Shown here piece by piece: positions 8,431 through 13,188 of a stretch of 13,188 nucleotides of DNA (its first letter is position 1; the number at the start of each line of letters is the position of its first letter). The stretch spans positions 415,760 through 428,947 of the forward strand of contig WELB01000071.1 of the NCBI GenBank assembly GCA_009602725.1. The letters are read 5' to 3'. The position numbers and the translations under genes were made by a program. Source of the DNA: Spirogloea muscicola. Lineage: Eukaryota > Streptophyta > Zygnematophyceae > Spirogloeales > Spirogloeaceae. The notes beneath the pieces are model-generated. The model saw only the letters and a program-made list of their open reading frames with translations. It ran no database searches and had not been told where the DNA came from.

Positions 8431-10807
8431 TTAGCTTTTTGGCACATTAGCAGTGTCGACCGCAACCCTGGCAGCTCTCTCTGCTGCTGCTTCGCTCTCC
8501 TCTGCTTTTATCTCTAGTTGTTCTCTACTTTGCCTGGCATCTTCCTCAGCTTCCTGCTGATCTTCTGCCTCAAAAGCATCCTGTGATGCTAAAGCTCTCA
8601 CAATAGGATCTCGTAACTCAGAAATAACTCCGCCACTACTTTGATAAGTAGCCTCGTTACCGACTAGATACAATCTCTGCTCCTTCTCTCCAGCTGTTGG
8701 CACGTCCAACGCTAGCAATTTGAAGTCGTACTGCAAGTTAAAGGTAACCCCATTAATCATCACAAGGTCCATTCCCTTGTAGGTCTTTGGCAATCGGGAT
8801 AAAGTTCGGCACAAGTCCCCTGTCAACATGCATGTGACGACTCGATATAATTTGTAAGCATTCAATGCCTATCATATGGAAAGGAGTGGAGTTGTACCTT
8901 TCCCTTTTTCCTTTTGACATCCGCGCTCACAAGACCACGCCGTTCAGAGCCACGCACAGGAAAGATCACAAAGCATCGCTTGCTTGCCAGGCGCACATTG
9001 AGGCCCTTCATGCGCAAGCCTCCTCCCGACATGACATAAGCCCGAACTTCACTACCAGTGAGTGGTGCTCCCATGATCTCCAGGACTCCAGCATTCGTAT
9101 TCAAAGCTCTCATGGCTGTGCGAAAGACTGCGTCAGGGTTTATGTTGTACCGGCTCCTTATGTACAGGGCCTGTATGCGTATGCAGGTCCACTCGTTAAG
9201 TCCAGCAAATGATGGGACAGCCGCATCATACCAATACAGCAGCTTCTCCAACGTAGCCTAGTCAGCTATATGTATCTCACCGCAAAAGAAGTCATTGCAG
9301 CTGCCAAAGCGAGGAAGCCCCAGTTTGCTATTCCTTCAGAGAGGTGGATGAATAGGTTGGCAATTCCATACATGAACCGCCACAGAAGGAGGCAAACCCC
9401 CAAACCAAGGGCCCCTACCAGAATCAAGTAATTCCTCCTCCAAAAGGCCTCCAGCTGCAGTCCTGTAAAAGCGCACTAGTGACTTCACTCACTGCCCCAC
9501 AAAGAGGAGGACATCAAGTTGACCCAACCTATTTCTTGCACCCTTGCTTCGTTTATTGCTAGCTCACTTGAGGTTCACGACTCACAAAGGAGGCGCAGTG
9601 GAGGTGAAATCCTTAGATCCCTTGAAAGCAAGGTGGTCAACAGAAGCTGCTAATCTGCAGAAGCTTGGTTATGGAACTGGAGCCTCTTTGAGACATCAGT
9701 GTATCCTGCATGCGTGCTCCGTGAGGAACTCCCAAGTGTTTGATTGTGACTGGTCAGACTCACCAGCTGCTTCCTTGTAGCGACTAGCGACTCGTGACAT
9801 GCCGGTAAGTGGACCACTGGGACCTGTCAGGGATTGTGAGGCCTTCTGGAACGCAGTCTGGGCAGGCTTCTGAAGTGAGGAGCGGGCGCCAGCCTTGCTA
9901 GCAACGCTCTGCTCACTCTTCAGCCCTGTGGTCACCAGCACCCTCTCAGCCTGGTCCTGGATCCTCCGTGCCCAGCTCTGATTTGTGTTCGTCCTAGTGG
10001 AAAATAGCTGGATCAAAGAAGTTGCATGCTCCACTGTTAGCAGATTCCTTGCACAACGTGACCGACTTAAGCACTTATCCACAGAGCAGAGCATATACAC
10101 AGGTGCTTATGTTCAGCCTTACTTTTTTATTCTATTCAAGAGATAAGATGTGATTATGCCTGTCCAGCATACGAGTGCAGTATGATCACCTGGATATGCT
10201 TGGGGCCAGGAGCACTTGCTCGTGGTGCCATTTGCATGCGGCTGATCCTGACATTATAGGCAGTTTTAGTCCTCTGTTGGGCAATACTCGTTTCAATCGC
10301 AGTCTTCGATGTATTACGCTTCAAGTGGACCAGCCACGAAGTTGTTTGTTTGGAAGGAAAAGCCCAGTGTTTGCAGGGTGCAGCCGCCTGAGAGACTTGG
10401 CTTGAGAAGCATTTGGCTGTTATCGCAAAGGCCCTGGGAGGAGCCCTGTTGGGGAGCTTAACGGCTGCTGGAAGAAAGTTCGTAAGCCCCGCCCGTTTAT
10501 TTGTGCCATTGGCTGCATCAGTGACAGCAGGTGACAGAAGCCTGCAGGCTCGTCAGCGATGCCCGCATGTGCCAAGTGACAGAAGGACTTGCATGCATGC
10601 TTGGCCACAACGAAATGGGTCGTCAGAGGGCTTTCTAGTATCACCTGTGTCACGTATAGAATGCTGCACGAGCCTGCAGGCCTGTCCTGCCAATGCAGAC
10701 TGGAGCCTCGACGTGCCTCCAGCAGCCCCTGGGCCCGGGCCGGCGCCGAGAAGCTGCAACCTCCTTAACGAGGCGAGAGAGCCTCTGATGCCGTCTCGCC
10801 AGCTCAT
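8431..10807 (-). CDS. Mitochondrial membrane protein, Coa1/Tim21-like
   Basis: Modelled minus-strand exons are 10807-10645, 10033-9764, 9462-9281, 9170-8898 and 8730-8431 (395 aa); introns 10644-10034 and 9763-9463 are phase 1, 9280-9171 and 8897-8731 phase 0. All are GT-AG, and the phases match at every junction. Residues 1-70 are Arg-rich and nearly free of acidic residues, ending near QLFSTR, like a mitochondrial presequence. Hydrophobic segments lie at 157-172 and 192-208. The soluble domain carries LNTNAGVLEIMGAPLTG, RAYVMSGGG, FPVRGSERRG and ISELRDPIV, followed by an acidic, Gln/Glu-rich coiled-coil-like tail (from about 346). The arrangement recalls plant mitochondrial proteins of the Coa1/Tim21 type (respiratory assembly or presequence import). 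That assignment is inference; conservation of the joined sequence is clear. Exon 1 is the least certain: the acceptor at 10034 has a weak pyrimidine tract. Starting at the ATG at 10094 is the alternative. Confidence 0.78.
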
Positions 10808-11258
10808 GGCGACGTGGTCAGGGGCCAGGTTCCGGCGCCCGCTCCTCCCGATCGAGTCGGGCGGGCGCACGCCGGCCTTGCCGCATCGATGGGCCTGTGA
10901 GCGACCGGAGCCGAGGCAGCAGATGACGACGCCCCGCCACGGCAGCGTGAGCCAGCCCCCCGCTGGCGAGGGGGCGACGGGCTCCTCGTCGGCGAAGGCA
11001 GCGGCGGCGGCGGTGGCGCACGGCGCACGGCGGCTGCTGTGCCTGCCCCCGCTGGTCGCACGAGCCCGGCTGGCTTTCACAGCCCCTTTCTCATTTCAGC
11101 AGCCGCATTGTATATCCGAATCTCCGACGAAGCGAAAGAGCAGTGAGCTCAGTGAGCGAAAGAGGACTCGTCCGTGCCTTTTATACCGGTGTGCGTTGAG
11201 ACCCTCCACGGCCGCTCTGTGGCGACAGTAACACCTTCGCTCCAGCGTCAAAGAGATT
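10808..11258 (-). promoter_or_regulatory. Promoter and leader of the Coa1/Tim21-like gene
   Basis: A strong TATA box, TATAAAA, lies on minus at 11185-11179. The leader to the ATG at 10807 would be about 340 nt and GC-rich. It contains three short upstream ORFs on minus: 11108-11091 (5 codons), 11094-11077 (5 codons), whose ATG overlaps the TGA of the first, and 10886-10818 (22 codons), which ends 10 nt before the main ATG. An unrecognised leader intron could remove some of them. A plus-strand frame of 272 codons (10413-11231) crosses this region but is antisense noise. Confidence 0.6.
11179..11185 (-). promoter_or_regulatory. TATA box of the Coa1/Tim21-like gene
   Basis: The minus strand reads CCGGTATAAAAGGC, close to the consensus TATAAA context. 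It lies 71 nt upstream of the first upstream ATG and about 75 bp downstream of the LINE tail. Confidence 0.7.
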
Positions 11259-11785
11259 GCGCGGAGTGCGCAATGAAATGAGAGGGAGGCCAAAGCAAGC
11301 CAGTAAGTGTGGAACACAAACAAGAAAGTATTAGCAGGGGCTAAGGTAACACAATAGAAACCATTACTGACAGGAAATAAAGAAGGGGCGCCATAGAAGA
11401 GAGAAGTGCCACTCTCAATGGGGGCAAGGGCTGCGAAAAGCCAGCCCGAAAAGAATTGACAAAGATTCGGAGGGGCCTAAAAAGCGTGTAGCAGCTACGA
11501 AGGGGCCAGAAGATGCTATGGCAGAACAGGGTGAGGATGGATCACTCAGCAGTTACGGGTGAGGAGCCTCAAATCCGACAGACTAGACATCCATAAAAGG
11601 GGGGCGAGGGCGATAAAAGAAGTGGCTCTCATGAAGGGGGCAAGGGCTGTGAGAAGCCACCCCGAAAAAGGTTGACAAGGTTCGAAGGGGCCAAAGTCGA
11701 AAGGGGCCAGAAGCGCAATTCCAGAACTGGGGTAGGATGATCCACTCAATTGCAACGAGTGAGGAGCCTCAAATCCGACAGACTA
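11259..11785 (-). mobile_element. LINE 3' tail with duplicated end of ORF
   Basis: This is homologous to the 3' UTR of the LINE remnant at 4441-4903: GGGAGGCCAAAGCAAGC is identical (11284-11300), and the terminal GCGCGG-GTGCGCA-like sequence is shared (11259-11272). The end of the ORF is present twice on minus: SLSDLRLLTRCN plus TGA from 11785, and SLSDLRLLTRNC plus TGA from 11584 (stop 11548-11546). The left remnant has SISDLRLLSRGY at the same place. Each is followed by similar 3'-UTR sequence, giving two units of about 200 bp. Only about a dozen codons of ORF remain, so the element is strongly 5'-truncated or rearranged; it abuts an oppositely oriented LINE at 11787. Confidence 0.78.
11386..11785. 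repeat. Two-unit ~200-bp tandem repeat in the LINE tail
   Basis: GAGGAGCCTCAAATCCGACA occurs at 11561-11580 and 11761-11780, exactly 200 bp apart. GGGGCCAGAAG occurs at 11502 and 11703. GGGGGCAAGGGCTG occurs at 11420 and 11636, offset by 216 because of indels. The units are diverged, so the duplication is not recent. Confidence 0.8.
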
Positions 11786-11786
11786 A

Positions 11787-13188
11787 CTAGCGGAAAACAA
11801 TCCCCCTGACGCCCCCCTGCTGCCCCACTCCTCCTCTAGCAGCCCCAACAGGACAGGTCGTCAAGGCCCCAATCGGCACTTCCAGCCCTCTTCCCAAACA
11901 GCAAACAATGAGGCCACTGAAGCCACCTTGCGCCAGCTGCATCCTCCTCCTCAGCACCCTCTTGAGCCCTGGGTTGGCGAGCTCCCCACTCCTCTTGAAC
12001 TTTCAGCAGATGCGCTCCGCACGGCCCTCACCAAAGCCCCCCGAATGGTGTCTGGAGGCCCTTCTGGATGGCTCTTCGAGCACCTACGGGACATCTTCCA
12101 AAATGGAGACGTAAGAAGCTTCTCTCTGCTCCTCTCCACCTGCCGGCACATCACCAGAGCCACCATCCCCCCCCGCATCGCCGACGCTCTCAACTCCAGC
12201 CACCTGCTGGCCCTGGCCAAGCCGTCAGGTGGTGTCAGGCCCATCGCCATAACAGAAGTAATAATGCGGCTGGTGACCACGGCTTTGTGCGGCGAGCTAA
12301 AGTCCCAGCTGTCCACCCATTTTGCACCCCACCAATTTGGTGCTGGCATGTCCTGCGGGGCAGAGGCCCTCGTCCACGGGATCCGCGCAGCGCTGGATGT
12401 CAACTCATCACACATGGTCCTTGGATTGGACATAGCCAATGCATTCAACACTGTGGAGCGCAACGCCATCATGGAGGAGCTGCGTGATCAGTTCCCCTCC
12501 TTAATCCCCTATTTCCTCATGGCCTATGGCCGGCCAGGGCGGCTGCTGTGGCGTTCGGAGGAGTCTTGGACGACCTTATGGTCCACAACTGGCACACGCC
12601 AGGGAGATCCCCTCAGCCCCACACTTTTCGCCTTGGCACATTCCCGAGCACTACGGCGCACCCAAAGCCTGCACCCGAACCTCCTCTTCCCCTCCTATGC
12701 AGACGACACACATATCGTCGGCCCACCGTCAGAAGTCATGGCGGCTTATCCCTTGCTCGTACACGAACTGAGCACAATGGGCCTGCGGGTCTGCCCCACC
12801 AAGAACGTGGCATGGTCACCACGCCCCCTCCCCACCAACCTCCAGCTCCCACCAGGCTGCCAGACCCCTGCCAATGGGCTGGCTGTTCTCAAAGTTCCCC
12901 TTGGCACACCATCCCACATTGCGGAGGACTTGCGTGAACGCCTGCAGCAACACCTTGCCCCCCTTCCCTCCCTTCCCCTCCTCGGAGATCCGCAGCTGGC
13001 GCTGGCCATCCTTACTCGCTGCATCGGTCAACGAGCTGGCTACCTGCAGCGGACAGTCGCCCCAACGGACATGGTGGGCGAGCTGTACAAGGAGTTCGAC
13101 ACCTCCCTCCGGCAAACCCTGGCTTCCCTGATTCAACACCCATCCTTCCCCTCACCTTCATCCTCCCTGCAGGCATCCCTTCCCACAC
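11787..13188 (+). CDS. LINE (non-LTR retrotransposon) reverse transcriptase, partial
   Basis: One plus-strand frame (starts divisible by 3) is open from 11787 to the right edge, 467 codons. It begins in mid-ORF without a usable start: a Pro/Ser/Gln-rich linker (about 11790-11960), then the pre-RT block PSGWLFEHLRD, a helical region, and KPSGGVRPIAI at about 12211-12250. It continues with HQFGAG, motif A LDIANAFNTVER (Asp codon 12429-12431), motif B GTRQGDPLSP (about 12588-12617), motif C YADDT (12696-12710) and the LPPGCQTP and QLALAILTRC blocks past the RT. The upstream endonuclease part and the C-terminus are not in the window. No stop interrupts it, so it looks young. In-frame ATG 12045 is internal, not a start. 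The RT is about half identical to the left copy. Confidence 0.92.

Noticed and set aside
9696-10100. Separate 134-aa protein on minus
   Set aside because: It runs through the donor at 9763 and begins with GTG. Spliced at phase 1 it is exon 2 of the mitochondrial gene.
10413-11231. 272-aa plus-strand protein
   Set aside because: It is antisense to the first exon, leader and first intron of the minus-strand mitochondrial gene, in GC-rich sequence that yields long frames by chance; no motif seen.

Overview
The window is nuclear DNA of a green-lineage (Viridiplantae) eukaryote, most likely an alga. The evidence is a plant-type histone H2B, GT-AG introns of about 50-610 bp, a protein with a chloroplast-transit-like leader, and non-LTR (LINE) retrotransposons. 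I cannot name the species. All gene models were built by hand from reading frames, splice-site phase and remembered family motifs.

Layout from left to right: a LINE reverse transcriptase fragment on the minus strand, running off the left edge (1-925); a three-exon PIG-X-like gene on plus (1176-2545); a convergent intergenic spacer with two hairpins; a four-exon HAD-like gene on minus (3211-4386), whose TATA-like box lies in the end of a LINE 3' tail; the rest of that LINE remnant on minus (to about 5300); an unidentified coding-like segment on minus (5591-6290) that ends at an AATAAA; an intronless histone H4 gene on minus (6446-6757); a symmetric divergent promoter; a three-exon histone H2B gene on plus (7345-8056); a five-exon gene on minus for a mitochondrial membrane protein of Coa1/Tim21-like type (8431-10807), with a TATA box at 11179-11185 and small upstream ORFs; a second LINE 3' tail on minus with an internal ~200-bp tandem duplication (11259-11785); and, joined head to head to it, a LINE reverse transcriptase ORF on plus that runs off the right edge (11787-13188).

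The host genes are housekeeping genes. H4 and H2B are nucleosome core components that probably share an S-phase promoter. PIG-X would support GPI-anchor synthesis in the ER. The HAD-like protein is predicted to be plastidial and the Coa1/Tim21-like protein mitochondrial. First exons and leaders are very GC-rich and downstream exons are not. I found no RNA gene, CRISPR array or prokaryote-type system. The most interesting signals are the two LINE tails sitting directly upstream of minus-strand core promoters, the inversion-like LINE junction at 11785/11787, and the unidentified segment at 5591-6290.
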